Source of the DNA: Cordylochernes scorpioides
Taxonomy: Eukaryota; Arthropoda; Arachnida; Pseudoscorpiones; Chernetidae
DNA: 64,000 nucleotides
Reading direction: 5' to 3'
Assembly: GCA_030710605.1 (NCBI GenBank)
Contig: CP092886.1
Span: forward strand, 55,121,382 to 55,185,381
The position numbers and the translations under genes were made by a program. The notes under the pieces were generated by a model. That model did not search any database, was not told the origin of the DNA, and was given only the letters and a program-made list of their open reading frames with translations. This document shows, piece after piece, positions 1 to 10,027 of the stretch (position 1 is the stretch's first letter; every line of letters begins with the position of its first letter).

Positions 1-180
1 GTATGATTGTTTATGCCCAGTAATATATACATACACATTAATATTGTAGCGTAGAAATCAAGTATTATAGAATATCTTAAGATATGAAAGTATTTATTGA
101 TGACGTCAGTACGACTAGTCTTACAGCTATCAAACAAGAACAACTATCTATAATACACTGCGGCTTGTGATTGTAAAACA

Positions 181-342
181 ACACTTGAAGTTACACCGCA
201 TGAGTTTCTTTTCAATGAAAAATCAAAATTTATTTCAAGGTGAAATATTGACTATTTCTAACCTTTTTGGATGAGGTATGAAAGGGTGAATTATGAAGAG
301 TAATGACGAACGGAAAAATAAAAGTGTCCAGGGATGGGAACA
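181..342 (-). repeat. tRNA-derived SINE (family 1), tail portion
   Basis: Degenerate minus-strand copy of the SINE family that is better preserved at 61.2-61.6 kb and 63.1-63.7 kb. It keeps the tail blocks and the end of the tRNA-like head at GTCCAGGGATGGGAA, then stops. The anticodon part is missing, so this copy is truncated. Confidence 0.6.
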
Positions 343-835
343 ACTATATACAGCTGGGGAATATTGAGAAAGCAAGCTAAGGACCATGTATTGGGTAAAG
401 TTTTTCAACTAGCAATAATCGCGCCTCGGAAGATCCTCATTGGCTACGATATCGCCTCTGCGCAAAGGACCATGTATGATGATTTCACAAATTCCTAGTA
501 AAAAATCTCTGTTAAATGTTTTCATTGAATAATTAATTAAAATATAAATTATTTCTTAGCGTCAATATAGTTATTTATTTATAAAAATAAGGTTTAATAT
601 CCCCTGTGGGTTCTGAGAAAAGAAGAAAGAAAAAGAATTGAAGCCTTTGAAATGTGGATGTTGAGAATTGGATATATATATCTGTGAATATTTATTTGTT
701 ATTAATCTTTTTATTCTGTGTCTAGATCAATTGATAATAATGCCTATTTTGCATAAATTTTGTTTGGAAAATAGGTTATTCTGTTTTTAATTCTTTTGAC
801 CACGGGCCAAGGTGTATAAATAGTTTTTGTTGTTT
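343..835. other. AT-rich intergenic stretch
   Basis: No coding region, tRNA or repeat family that I recognise. There is only AT-rich sequence with short homopolymers. Confidence 0.5.
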
Positions 836-847
836 AAATAAAGTGTG
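836..847. repeat. Direct repeat / target duplication, copy 1
   Basis: AAATAAAGTGTG. The identical 12-mer recurs at 2337-2348 and 6383-6394, exactly at the outer and shared borders of the two Jockey-like elements. It is read here as a target-site duplication made more than once. Confidence 0.7.
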
Positions 848-2336
848 CTCCTGGCCATGACAATATCACTCCGCAAATGGCCAAGAATCTTCCCATCAAA
901 TGGATTGTATTTCTAGCTGGAGTATTCAACGCCGCACTGCACTTGTGTTACTACCCCAAAGTCTGGAAACATGCTATCATAATTCCAATTCCAAAAAAAT
1001 CCGCTAAATCCCCTGAAGATCTAAGACCTATCAGCCTCCTCCCCACCATCGGCAAAATTTACGAAAGAATTATTTTACGTAGACTTCAGATGTACTTGGA
1101 CAACTCTAACTTCATCATCCCGCAGCAATTCGGATTTAGAAGGGGGCATTCAACAACTCACCAACTCATTGCAGTTCTGGACTACATCCAGATAAGAAGA
1201 TCCCACAAGGAAGTGGTAGGTGCTGTCTTTCTAGATTTTGCGAAAGCATTTGATAAAGTTTGGCATAATGGCCTTATAAAGAAACTCACAAAACACCAGT
1301 TTCCAAGTGACATTATCAATTTTATGCAGAATTATCTACAGGGCAGGACTTTTTCAGTCAAGCAAGGAAATTTTATAACTGAACCAAAGCCAATCCAGAC
1401 TGGAGTACCTCAAGGCTCTATCCTCGGACCCTACCTTTTCAATATTTACATTAATGACATCCCACTGCACTCTAAATGTAAACTTAAGCTCTTCGCAGAT
1501 GACACAGCAATTTTATTTAACTCTAAATCAGTCAACCTATTGGTTACTCAGCTTCAGGATTACCTAAATGACATAATCAAATGGTGCGATGAGTGGAAAC
1601 TAGACATTAACCCAACTAAGACTCAAGCAATACTTTTTCCCCCAAGAGATAACAAAAAATTCAAGCCACAAACCAACTTGACAGTAAACTCAAGCACTAT
1701 TAGTTGGGCCGACCATGCCAAGTATCTTGGTGTCACTTTGGATTCGAAATTAAAATTTAACCTACATGTCCAAAACACCATAAGAAAGGCAAAGATAGCC
1801 AAAATATCTCTATCAAGCCTGCTCAATTTTAAAAGTAATTTAACAACAAAGCATAAATTCACGTTGTACAAAACCTGTATTCTACCCATCATCACGTACG
1901 CACTACCAGTCTGGGGCAAATATATCACACCTACGGATAAAAAAAGAATAGATGCCTTCATGAGGATTTGCTTACGAACCACTATAGGAGCCCCATTCAA
2001 TCTTTCAAACAAAATTCTCAAAGAAGATCTCAACCAGCCTAATCTAGAAGAGATTTATCAAGACTCTGCGACAAGACTATTTTCGCAATTTCAAAAATCA
2101 TCAAATCCAACTATACAAGAAATTGTTCAAAATCAAGGTGACCTCAGCCACCGAATCCGACGACCTGGACCCAATGGCTAGCTGACAGCCAAACACCCAA
2201 CAACTGCCCTCCTGTAAGGTTCCGGGGGCCACTCCAGCATTACAACTCGCCATGTGTAAATAATCTGGACAAGGTGACTCACGAGCTGTGCTCGAATGTA
2301 ACACCTGCAAATTGAGATGAAATAAATAAATAAATA
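848..2336 (+). mobile_element. Jockey-clade non-LTR retrotransposon, 5'-truncated copy
   Basis: Contains the 3' part of a Jockey-like ORF2 and a 3' UTR ending in an AAAT-rich tail. It aligns block for block with the second half of the element at 2349-6382, starting at the residues around PGHDNITPQ, where the longer copy is at about 4895. Protein identity to that copy is high but clearly below 100%, so the two are different subfamily members and not a tandem duplication of one insertion. The 5' truncation is typical of incomplete target-primed reverse transcription. Confidence 0.88.
877..2181 (+). pseudogene. Reverse transcriptase, C-terminal part of Jockey-like ORF2 (5'-truncated)
   Basis: Open frame of 434 codons from the first in-frame ATG; the frame is already open from the truncation point near 848. 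Reverse-transcriptase blocks are visible: LRPISLLPTIGKIYERI, the QFGFRRGHSTTHQL block, FLDFAKAFDKVWH with the first catalytic Asp, GVPQGSILGPYLF, and the FADDTAIL catalytic box near residue 206. The C-terminal thumb-like region ends in RRPGPNG. No endonuclease domain is present and there is no internal stop. A free-standing protein without the endonuclease could not start a new insertion, so I call it a remnant even though the frame is intact. Confidence 0.85.
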
Positions 2337-2348
2337 AAATAAAGTGTG
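2337..2348. repeat. Direct repeat / target duplication, copy 2
   Basis: AAATAAAGTGTG, the shared border between the 3' tail of the truncated element and the 5' UTR of the longer element. The AAAT part overlaps the simple-sequence tail, but the AAAGTGTG part is not explained by the tail. Confidence 0.7.
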
Positions 2349-2396
2349 GAAATTGAACCTAACGATTTGTTTGGGTAAAATTTTTTCAGGAAAAAT

Positions 2397-3595
2397 ATGC
2401 AGCCTATTGTAATCAAATCAACGATCGGCCCAGCTGGCGAAAAGGTCAGTATAATCGAAACCAACATACTTTTAAAAATTCTTGAAAGATGTGGCATCGA
2501 GTACAAAGTAGAAGAAACTCTTTCAACAAAGAAACGAACTCACGAATCTCCATCAGATTCAACATCACGTAGCCATAAGACACCGAGAATGGAAGTTGGC
2601 TCACAGCATAATGAAAACGATGTCTCCATGAACGAGGTAACTGAAGTCCCTCAAGAAACGTCCGCAGCTACCCCATCTCAGGTTAACGAAGAAGACATTG
2701 ATGAAGATGGTCCTTGGACAAAAGTCACACATGCAAAAAAGCCAAGAATACCACCTGTAATAGCAGAAAATGTAACAGACTGGAAGTTGCTCTGCCAAGA
2801 GCTGAAAGACCTGTGCACAGATAAATTCCAATGCACGATCTCAGGAAATAAGCACATTATCAAGGCCAAAAATATTTCAGACTTCAAAAAAATCAGGGAA
2901 TATGTTCAAAAAAACAATGGCGGCTACTCTTATAGACTCCAAGAAGAAAAACCGCTCAAAGTAGTATTAAAGGGCGTGACAACAGCCTACAAGACTGAAG
3001 ATATAGCAATAGAACTTGCAACAATGGGCTTTACTGAGACCTCTGTGAAGAGACTTCATAGACAATCAACTAAAAGGCCAATGAATTTAGTACTGGTAGA
3101 ATTACCGAAAAATGAACAAAACAAGAAAATTTTTACGGAATAACTGAACTTCTCTATCAGAAAATTGCAGTAGAATCTTTCAGAACAACAAACCGTGTGA
3201 CTCAATGCTTCAACTGCCAGGGTTTCGGGCACGGTCAACTAAACTGCTTCCTGAAACCAAAATGCGTCAAGTGTGCCGAGGAGCACCATTCGAAGGACTG
3301 CCCAAGAAAGTCAAGACAAATTCCCCCAAAGTGTGCAAACTGCGAGGAAGCGCACACAGCCAATTACCGCGGATGCCCTAAGTTTCCAAGAGTACATCAG
3401 CAACAGCCAAGATACCCTGGTCAGTACATACCTAACAACCCACTTCCGATTTCAAAAAGATCTGAAACACTGCCGAAAATTGTAGAACAACAAAACCAAA
3501 GCAATGCTGAGGTTGTGACAAAAAAGACTTCTCGTTCTGAAACTAAGGACCTGTGTGAAAAATTGATGCAAGTAATCAAAACATACCTACAATGA
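2397..3595 (+). pseudogene. Jockey-like ORF1 (gag-like nucleic-acid-binding protein), frameshifted
   Basis: The first frame (2397-3143, 248 codons) has a polar N-terminus followed by the conserved region that precedes the zinc knuckles in Jockey ORF1 (PWTKVTHAKK through KPLKVVLKGV). The second frame (up to 3595) supplies three zinc knuckles: CFNCQGFGHGQLNC, CVKCAEEHHSKDC and CANCEEAHTANYRGC. The frames are offset by one base. A T-run near 3130-3136 looks one base short, because shifting frame there keeps homology going without a gap. The protein would bind the element RNA in a ribonucleoprotein. The last codon overlaps the ORF2 start in an ATGA arrangement. Confidence 0.82.
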
Positions 3596-6228
3596 ATTGC
3601 AAATTACCTTTTAAAATTATTGCTTGGAATTGTAACGGAATCAGACCAAAGAAAGAAGAATTATTGCACTTTTTAGAAGATAACTCAATTGACATTGCTC
3701 TGCTCAGTGAAACTCACCTTAAACCCTCAATTGATCTAAAGTTCAGGAACTATCAAACCATTAGAACTGATCGAATTACAGGAAAGGGTGGGGGAACAGC
3801 CATCATTTTAAAATCCTTTTTTAAATATAAAAATATGCTGATTCATACTTTAAACTTGGAAAATACTTCAATTTTGATAAAACCAGATGGAAAAACCCTC
3901 TTGCAAATCACAGCAATTTATAAGAAGCCTGATGCACCATTATTGGAAGAAGATTTGAACCAACTGATAAAACACAACCACTCAATAATCGTTGCAGGAG
4001 ACTGGAACTCCAAACACCCTCTTTGGGGATCAAGGACTTCAAATAACAGTGGAATCGTGCTGCACAATTTCTCTGAAAGAGAAAGCCTCGACATTGTCGC
4101 ACCTTCGTCGCCCACGCATTACAGTCCACTCGGCAATCCCGATTTCCTAGACTTCGCTGTACTTAAAAACATTCCCTGGACCCCAAAGGCCAGAACCACC
4201 GACGATTTATCATCTGACCATCTCCCTGTAATCTTTGAATTGAATTGCCCAAAGGATGAATTCACAACCCAGCTCAGCCGAGTAACTAATTGGGTTCATT
4301 TTCAACAAGATCTAATCTCCACTACGCCCCCCAGACTCCCCTTGAAAACTGAAGTAGACATTGATTCAGCAGTTGGAATTTTAAACGAAAAAATTAATAA
4401 TAGCTACTCGAAAAACACCATAGTTTCATCTTCCAAATCAATAAAGAACCCAAAAACCAAAGCCTTAATAAGGGAGAAAAATAAAGCTAGGAAAAGATGG
4501 CAATCAACCTGGGATCCAGCTCATAGGGCTACTTACCTCAATCTTCAAGGAAAGGTAAATCAAGCCCTTGAAGCAGAGAAATCTGAAAATTGGAATAGTT
4601 TTTTAAGCAAACTTGAATCGAGCCCAACAGACTTCTGGAAAAAAACAAAACCCATTAGGAAAAAAACTGACAAAATCACTAGTTTAAACGCAAATGGAAA
4701 AACCTTGCTGACCGACAAAGAAATTGGAAATGATCTTTCAGAGCATTTTTCCAAACACTTTTCCAAGGCGGAGGATGAGGTTCCGTTGTACCTAACAGAT
4801 AACACTTGCCATCATCCCCAAGAGAATATACTATCAATGACAACGCCAAATGAAGTCAAGGAAGTGATTAAAAACCTAGGTAATCACAAAGCTCCAGGCC
4901 ACGACAATATTACGCCGCAAATGACTAAAAACCTCCCCATCAAATGGATAGTTTTCCTCGCTGGGATCTTCAATGCTGCATTACACCTGTGCTACTTCCC
5001 GAAGACATGGAAACATGCCATTATCATAACCATTCCAAAAAAATCACCTGTCAAATCACCTGAAGATCTCAGACCAATCAACCTTCTCTCTACCATCGGT
5101 AAGGTATACGAGAGAATCGTTCTTCGCAGATTGCAGTCATACATGGATTCTATTAACTTTATCATTCCTCAACAATTTGGATTCAGAAAAGGACACTCCA
5201 CAACCCACCAGCTAATCACAGTAATAGACTACATCCAAATAAGAAAGTCCCACAAGGAGGCAGTAGGTGCTGTTTTTCTAGACTTTACCAAAGCCTTTGA
5301 TAGAGTATGGCATGATGGCTTGATAGCAAAAATAACAAAAAATCAATTTCCAAGGGATTTTATCAAATTCTTGAAAAACTATCTCCAGGACAGAACCTTT
5401 TCAATTAAGCAAGGGAATTATATAACCACGGCAAAACCAACCCAGATTGGAGTCCCTCAAGGCTCTATCCTTGGACCCTACCTATTCAACATCTACATCA
5501 ACGATTTCCCTCCACATCCAAAATGTCAAATAAAACTTTTTGCAGATGACGCAGCAATTTTATCAAACTCCAAATCAATAGGAATAATAACTACACAACT
5601 CCAAAATTACATAAACAGTATAACTAAATGGTGCAATGATTGGAAATTAGACATCAACCCAAAAAAGTCTCAGGCAATAATTTTTCCTCCACTAGACAAT
5701 AAAAAATTCAAGCCACAATCCATCCTGAAGGTAAACCAGAGCCCTATTAACTGGACTGACAGCGTTAAATATCTTGGAGTTACCTTAGACTCCAAGTTGA
5801 AATTCAACATGCATGTCAAAAATATCATAAAGAAAGCAAAAATCGCCAAAATAACATTATCAAGCCTGTTCAACTATAGAAGCAAATTGACTACAAAACA
5901 AAAGTTTACTCTATACAGAAGTTGTATCCTCCCGATAGTAACATACGCACTCCCAGTTTGGTGCAAATATATTACAGCCACAGACAAAAATAGGATAAAC
6001 GCATTCATGAGAATCTGCCTTCGGACAAGTATAGGAGCTCCATTCAACCTATCAAACAAGATACTGAAGGAGGACTTAAACCAACCCGATCTAGAAGATA
6101 TGTACCAAACTTCCGTTAAGAAATTATACCTTCAAATGCAAAACTCAAATAATACAACCATACAAGATATTCTACAAAATAAAGGAGATATCAATCCCCG
6201 ATTCCGACGACCCGGTCCTGACACTTAG
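3592..6228 (+). CDS. Jockey-like ORF2: AP endonuclease plus reverse transcriptase
   Basis: 878 codons, uninterrupted. The N-terminal 220 or so residues form an exonuclease/endonuclease/phosphatase fold with the expected blocks: IIAWNCNGIRP, LLSETHL, GKGGGTAI, AGDWNSKHPLWGSR and the C-terminal SDHLPVIFEL catalytic motif. The reverse transcriptase follows, with APGHDNITPQ, LRPINLLSTIGKVYERI, FLDFTKAFDRVWH, GVPQGSILGPYLF and FADDAAIL near residue 650. The start ATG overlaps the ORF1 stop (ATGA), which suggests coupled termination-reinitiation. The enzyme nicks target DNA and primes cDNA synthesis in place. The active residues look intact, so this ORF could be functional, but the element's ORF1 is broken. 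Confidence 0.9.
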   Translation: MNCKLPFKIIAWNCNGIRPKKEELLHFLEDNSIDIALLSETHLKPSIDLKFRNYQTIRTDRITGKGGGTAIILKSFFKYKNMLIHTLNLENTSILIKPDGKTLLQITAIYKKPDAPLLEEDLNQLIKHNHSIIVAGDWNSKHPLWGSRTSNNSGIVLHNFSERESLDIVAPSSPTHYSPLGNPDFLDFAVLKNIPWTPKARTTDDLSSDHLPVIFELNCPKDEFTTQLSRVTNWVHFQQDLISTTPPRLPLKTEVDIDSAVGILNEKINNSYSKNTIVSSSKSIKNPKTKALIREKNKARKRWQSTWDPAHRATYLNLQGKVNQALEAEKSENWNSFLSKLESSPTDFWKKTKPIRKKTDKITSLNANGKTLLTDKEIGNDLSEHFSKHFSKAEDEVPLYLTDNTCHHPQENILSMTTPNEVKEVIKNLGNHKAPGHDNITPQMTKNLPIKWIVFLAGIFNAALHLCYFPKTWKHAIIITIPKKSPVKSPEDLRPINLLSTIGKVYERIVLRRLQSYMDSINFIIPQQFGFRKGHSTTHQLITVIDYIQIRKSHKEAVGAVFLDFTKAFDRVWHDGLIAKITKNQFPRDFIKFLKNYLQDRTFSIKQGNYITTAKPTQIGVPQGSILGPYLFNIYINDFPPHPKCQIKLFADDAAILSNSKSIGIITTQLQNYINSITKWCNDWKLDINPKKSQAIIFPPLDNKKFKPQSILKVNQSPINWTDSVKYLGVTLDSKLKFNMHVKNIIKKAKIAKITLSSLFNYRSKLTTKQKFTLYRSCILPIVTYALPVWCKYITATDKNRINAFMRICLRTSIGAPFNLSNKILKEDLNQPDLEDMYQTSVKKLYLQMQNSNNTTIQDILQNKGDINPRFRRPGPDT

Positions 6229-6382
6229 TCAAAAGCTCATCGCCCAACAGCTGCCCTCCTGCAAGGCCTAGGGGGACCACTTCTACTCCACCAACTCGCC
6301 ATGTGTAAATAGCCAGGATAAGGTGACTCGCGAGCTGTGCTCGAATGTAACACCTGTAAATTGAGACGAAATAAATAAAAAA

Positions 6383-6394
6383 AAATAAAGTGTG
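6383..6394. repeat. Direct repeat / target duplication, copy 3
   Basis: AAATAAAGTGTG followed by further TG repeats. It marks the 3' border of the longer Jockey-like element. Confidence 0.7.
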
Positions 6395-6610
6395 TGTGTG
6401 TTTCATAGTGTTGGTGTTGGATTGATGGGAATACACCGGGTAGGCAGCAGCAGAGTGGAGCCTTATTAAGGGAACAAAAATACAGTCCTCAAGAAATTTA
6501 AGGAGCTACCAGTGGACATGGAGAAAGCTACTCAAAGTGCCATGAACAGATAAAAGATCAAATGTTTAAATTAATCCTGTTAGATCCCTAGAATTCTTTA
6601 TTTAAATTTG

Positions 6611-6824
6611 TATACTCATGGACATAATACTTGAGAAAGTGGGAGGTCTTTGATTTTGCCGGTCGTCTTTTTTTTTTTTTGAAGGAGACAGAGGTAATTT
6701 TGTTACACTTGGTTATATCGTGTGTCTTCAATAAAGGTCATTGTAATATCTTTCAGAGTTATTGTCTGAATCTTGATATACATGCTAAAAGGTACAACTT
6801 CCTTTAGTTTTGTCCTTGAATGTA
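6611..6824 (+). mobile_element. Mariner-type MITE (family A)
   Basis: About 214 bp, starting TATACTCATGGACA and ending in the inverted counterpart TTTTGTCCTTGAATGTA. The inner sequence (GGAGACAGAGG, TCTTCAATAAAGGTCA, TTTCAGAGTTATTGTCTGAA) is shared with at least eight other places in the window. The TA at both ends fits Tc1/mariner target-site use. No transposase is encoded. Confidence 0.75.
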
Positions 6825-6913
6825 TTTGCTTGTGGGATTTTACGCCCTATTCAGTAAAAAATGGGAATTTAAAGAAAAATCACAACAATAAAACGAGAAT
6901 AATTTATATAAAC

Positions 6914-7179
6914 TACACCTATCCCCCGATTTACACGGTACTTGTTTTACACGTTTTCGCTTTTACACGGTTTTCCAAATAGTTTTTTTTTTTTTATCGT
7001 ACTATACTAAAATGCGATATTCTACTCTATACTACCTATGTTGAAAAGAATATTGGGAGGCTCTGATTCATGAGAGGGCGAACACCTATTCAGATTTGAC
7101 AGTTTAATATACACCTATCCCTCGATTTACACGTTTTTCTCAGGAACGTATCTACCGTGTAAATCGGGGGATAGGTGTA
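6914..7179. mobile_element. Hairpin-ended MITE (family B), copy 1
   Basis: Starts TACACCTATCCCCCGATTTA and ends with the inverse complement GGGGGATAGGTGTA. The last 70 bp (7110-7179) form a second, smaller inverted repeat beginning with the same terminal sequence. The ends lie next to TA. No coding capacity. Confidence 0.75.
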
Positions 7180-7287
7180 TATCAATCGCAAAGAAAGTTA
7201 TATTGTTTTCTCAACCAACCATTAAGTAGTCATTTTTCTCACACATTTTCGAAATAAAATAATAGGATAGGAATTTGATTTTTAATA

Positions 7288-7572
7288 TACACCTATCCCC
7301 CGATTTACACGGTACTTTTTTTTACACGTTTTCGCTTTTACACGGTTTTCCAAATAAGTTTTTTTTTGTTGTTTTTATCGCACTATACTAAATGCTACTG
7401 TGATTGAACACATGCGCTGTGTACACATCTCACGAGGAATCCCGAGCTTATGTGCTGACTACATATTTTAACCTGTCAATGCATTTTATTTTTATTTCTG
7501 TATACACCTATCCCCCGATTTACACGTTTTTCTCAGGAACATATCTGCCGTGTAAATCGGGGGATAGGTGTA
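7288..7572. mobile_element. Hairpin-ended MITE (family B), copy 2
   Basis: 285 bp with the same terminal and subterminal inverted repeats as the copy 108 bp upstream. The middle part (CACATGCGCTGTGTACACAT and following) is shared with the copy at 48505-48795 rather than with copy 1. Confidence 0.75.
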
Positions 7573-7810
7573 TTTTTAAATGATACTAACTACACACATG
7601 GTACAGGCTAGGATAATTATGGTGGTTAGTATTTTGTGACTTCAAAATGACTTACTGTAAGTATGTAAATGACAGCTAATACATATGTCAAAACAGTTCT
7701 ACATTACATTGGTGTCAGAACCCCGTTTGGTTACTTGCACTCACTAGTGGGGTTGAACATATGCAATAAACGAGGAACAATTATGATGCATTAGCGCGCC
7801 ATCTGTTATC

Positions 7811-8076
7811 AAAAATTCGAAACTATTTTAAACGCGTAAGATTCTTTTTGAAATTAAACAATTTCTACTGCCCTTACTGCAATGGAAAAATTAATGGGAG
7901 GGTCTGGCTAATCAGTGGTGAACCCTCCCAATGGTAGATTAAACTGGCGCAACCGCTGGGAGGGTTCACCACTGATGAGCCAGGCCCTTCCATTAATTTT
8001 TCCATTGCAGTAAGGACAGTAGAAATTGTTTAATTTCAAAAAGAATCTTACGCGTTTAAAATAGTTTCGAATTTTG
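7811..8076. repeat. Long palindrome (foldback of repeat family D)
   Basis: Two arms of roughly 115-120 bp in inverted orientation around a spacer of about 25 bp. The left arm contains AAACGCGTAAGATTC and CTTACTGCAATGGAAAA; the right arm contains their complements in reverse order. Each arm carries a GGGAGGGT/ACCCTCCC box and the CATCAGTGGTGAACC-type sequence also found near 42.2, 44.4 and 51.7 kb. Confidence 0.8.
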
Positions 8077-8505
8077 AGGAACAATTATAACTTTTTTTTT
8101 TTTCAACCATCAAACAAATTTATCAAATTTGATGACATTTTACAAATTACGTTTCTTGTAAGTCAAACTTTCAGTTTATTTTATGTTTAAATATTTACAA
8201 AGTATTTAGAGCAAAGTTGAACATCTTTAACACAGACGATAATACCAAAAGACAAAAAAAGAAGCGGTGGCGGTAGAGATCAAAGAGCCATTAGTCATGG
8301 TGATCAACAAGGATTAACTACCCATCTTCTGCTTGGATAGCAGTCGTCTGGGGAGGTCGTTCTGTCACCAGACTCTCTTCCGTGTTGTCAACCCCCCTCC
8401 TCCTGGGAATATTCTTAACTCTAAATCTCGTGCTCATCAGTGACAAAACCCTCCCAGCGGTTTCTCCAGTTGAATCTTAGACATCGGCTCTATATTGCCA
8501 CGTGG
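8077..8505. other. Non-coding stretch with a family D fragment
   Basis: No gene seen. Around 8432-8475 there is a short piece of family D (CTCATCAGTGACAAAACC, CCTCCCAGCGGTTTCTCC). Confidence 0.4.
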
Positions 8506-8700
8506 AAAATTAGGGAAGACCAACTTCGGAATGAGATAACAATTTATTTCAGGCAAGAACAAACTATAAATGATAAACAAAAGATAATAAAAAGAGGGAA
8601 GAAGTGTACAGAGTAGTAAAATATAAAAAAATAATAATCCTCTGCTAATAAATTGATAAATACTTTGTTACAATATTCTAATATTGTTTATAATGTTATT
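8506..8700 (+). repeat. Interspersed repeat family C
   Basis: Begins near GTGGAAAATTAGGGAAGACC and continues through AACAATTTATTTCAGGCAAG and TACAGAGTAGTAAAATATAA. Related copies are at 16455-17045 (opposite orientation), 56753-57605 and 60838-61015. No protein is encoded; its class is unknown. Confidence 0.55.
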
Positions 8701-8736
8701 AACGGGGAAAAATTAGTAAAAAGTGAAATTGTATTG

Positions 8737-8905
8737 GTTACTTACACTCGTTGGTGGGGGGATGTTTTTGCAAGAATCGGGGGCCATTCGAGCATTTTTT
8801 TTATTTTATTTTATTAGAAAAAAGTGCCCAATGCGCGGGATTTAATCCCGGGTCGAAGTGGTCAAAAACCAACGGTTTAGATCACTCATCCACCAATCCT
8901 CATTA
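8737..8905 (-). repeat. tRNA-derived SINE (family 2)
   Basis: Read on the minus strand, a tRNA-like head is followed by GCGCATTGGGCAC, a T-rich spacer and a tail with GCTCGAATGGCCCCCGATTC. The same head-tail order is on the plus strand at 18285-18445. The B-box region is degenerate here (GGGATTAAATCCCG). Confidence 0.6.
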
Positions 8906-9292
8906 ATCATGATGATAAATTAAGAAAATGGCATCTTCTGATCATGCAACTGAAACTTACTGATGATTTGTTCCATTGTAATAAATACCAAATAATCATA
9001 CCATATTTGTCAAGGCATAACAACTTATTTATTTTGTATAAACAAAATCATTGTCACATAACGTCATTAGATTACAGTAAAAATATACAAAATTTTAAAA
9101 TATATATTTTGTAAAATATACAAAAAGGGGAGGAGAAATTGATGCAGGAAAATATTACTAACAAAATTAATTAAAATATTTAATATGAAATATGTGAATA
9201 TTAAAAAAGAACAAGATAACATCTATCTTATATTTAAAAATATTTTATACTGTATATTTTTAACTTATAAAATTAGGTTAATGTATAATTAA
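8906..9292. other. Very AT-rich host sequence flanking the LTR element
   Basis: No ORF or recognised repeat. Its last five bases, ATTAA (9288-9292), are the target sequence of the Gypsy insertion. Confidence 0.5.
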
Positions 9293-9481
9293 TGTAGTAT
9301 TCTGTGTTTTAAAATATATAATAGATCATCATCATAAACAATAACATACGATGTATAATGTAAACAGCGTGTTAATGTAAAAAATATAAATATAAAGTGT
9401 AATAAATAATTTGTAATAATAATTTCATCTGGTGAGTAATGTTTAATTAAATAATAACTATACAACAATAACTATACAACA
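9293..9481 (+). repeat. 5' LTR of the Gypsy element
   Basis: 189 bp, TG...CA ended, and the same by eye as 13722-13910. It is AT-rich with AATAAATAATTTGTAATAAT in the middle, a possible polyadenylation region. Confidence 0.93.
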
Positions 9482-9485
9482 TAAA

Positions 9486-9501
9486 TTGGCGACGAGAATT
9501 G
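9486..9501 (+). promoter_or_regulatory. Candidate tRNA primer-binding site
   Basis: TTGGCGACGAGAATTG starts 4 bases after the 5' LTR. TGGCGA pairs with a tRNA ending in CGCCA or TCGCCA, the usual arrangement for Gypsy minus-strand priming. I cannot assign the tRNA species by reading alone. Confidence 0.6.
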
Positions 9502-9537
9502 GAAAATATAACTGTAGCCCTAAAAAAAAAAACAAGT

Positions 9538-10017
9538 ATGGCAGCCAACCTGACGCCACCGTTACCCATGAATATGAATGCTTGCAATTTATTTGCGGAA
9601 TATAAGCAATGGATGGAATCCTATGCCATTTTTGAAATAGCATCTGGAATTTCAAAAAAATCGGATGAAATTAAGAGAGCAACTCTATTGCATTGTTTAG
9701 GGCCAAATGTACAGCGTATATTTTTCAACTTGCCAGATGAAAAGGAAAATTATGAACAAACTAAAATGGCTTTAGATAAATATTTCACACCTCATAAAAA
9801 TGTGGTCACTGAGAGATTTAAATTTAGACAAAGAGTCCAGAAAGATGATGAATCGATCGACAACTACCTAATTTCTTTAAGAGAGCTTTCTAAATCTTGT
9901 GAATTTGGGAATTTAGAAGCTGATATGATAAGAGACCAAATAATTGAAAAATGTAACAACAAAAAACTTAAAGAAAAATTGTTGCAACAAGAAAATTTGA
10001 CACTCAAAAACCATTGA
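9538..10017 (+). CDS. Gag, N-terminal part (capsid-like), Gypsy element
   Basis: The first ATG gives MAANLTPPLPMNMNACNLFA; the frame extends upstream only through a TTG, so the ATG at 9538 is preferred. The 159 residues include WMESYAIFEIASG, LLHCLGPNVQRIFFNL and FKFRQRVQKDDESIDNYL, the usual capsid-like region of invertebrate Gypsy gag. The frame stops at 10017 directly after an A-run (10006-10010), while the homologous reading continues in the +1 frame into the nucleocapsid of the next ORF. This is either programmed +1 frameshifting or a one-base insertion. Gag forms the particle in which reverse transcription occurs. Confidence 0.85.
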   Translation: MAANLTPPLPMNMNACNLFAEYKQWMESYAIFEIASGISKKSDEIKRATLLHCLGPNVQRIFFNLPDEKENYEQTKMALDKYFTPHKNVVTERFKFRQRVQKDDESIDNYLISLRELSKSCEFGNLEADMIRDQIIEKCNNKKLKEKLLQQENLTLKNH

Positions 10018-10027
10018 TATTGCTAGA

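Larger units (their letters stand above)
2349..6382 (+). mobile_element. Jockey-clade non-LTR retrotransposon, near full length
   Basis: About 4.0 kb with a short 5' leader, ORF1 (gag-like), ORF2 (endonuclease plus reverse transcriptase), a 3' UTR and an A/T-rich tail. It is bordered by 12-bp direct repeats at 2337-2348 and 6383-6394. ORF1 carries a one-base frameshift; ORF2 is open over its whole length. The 3' UTR shares the block TGTGCTCGAATGTAACACCT with the upstream truncated element. Overall order and length fit the Jockey clade, and no RNase H domain is seen. Confidence 0.9.
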
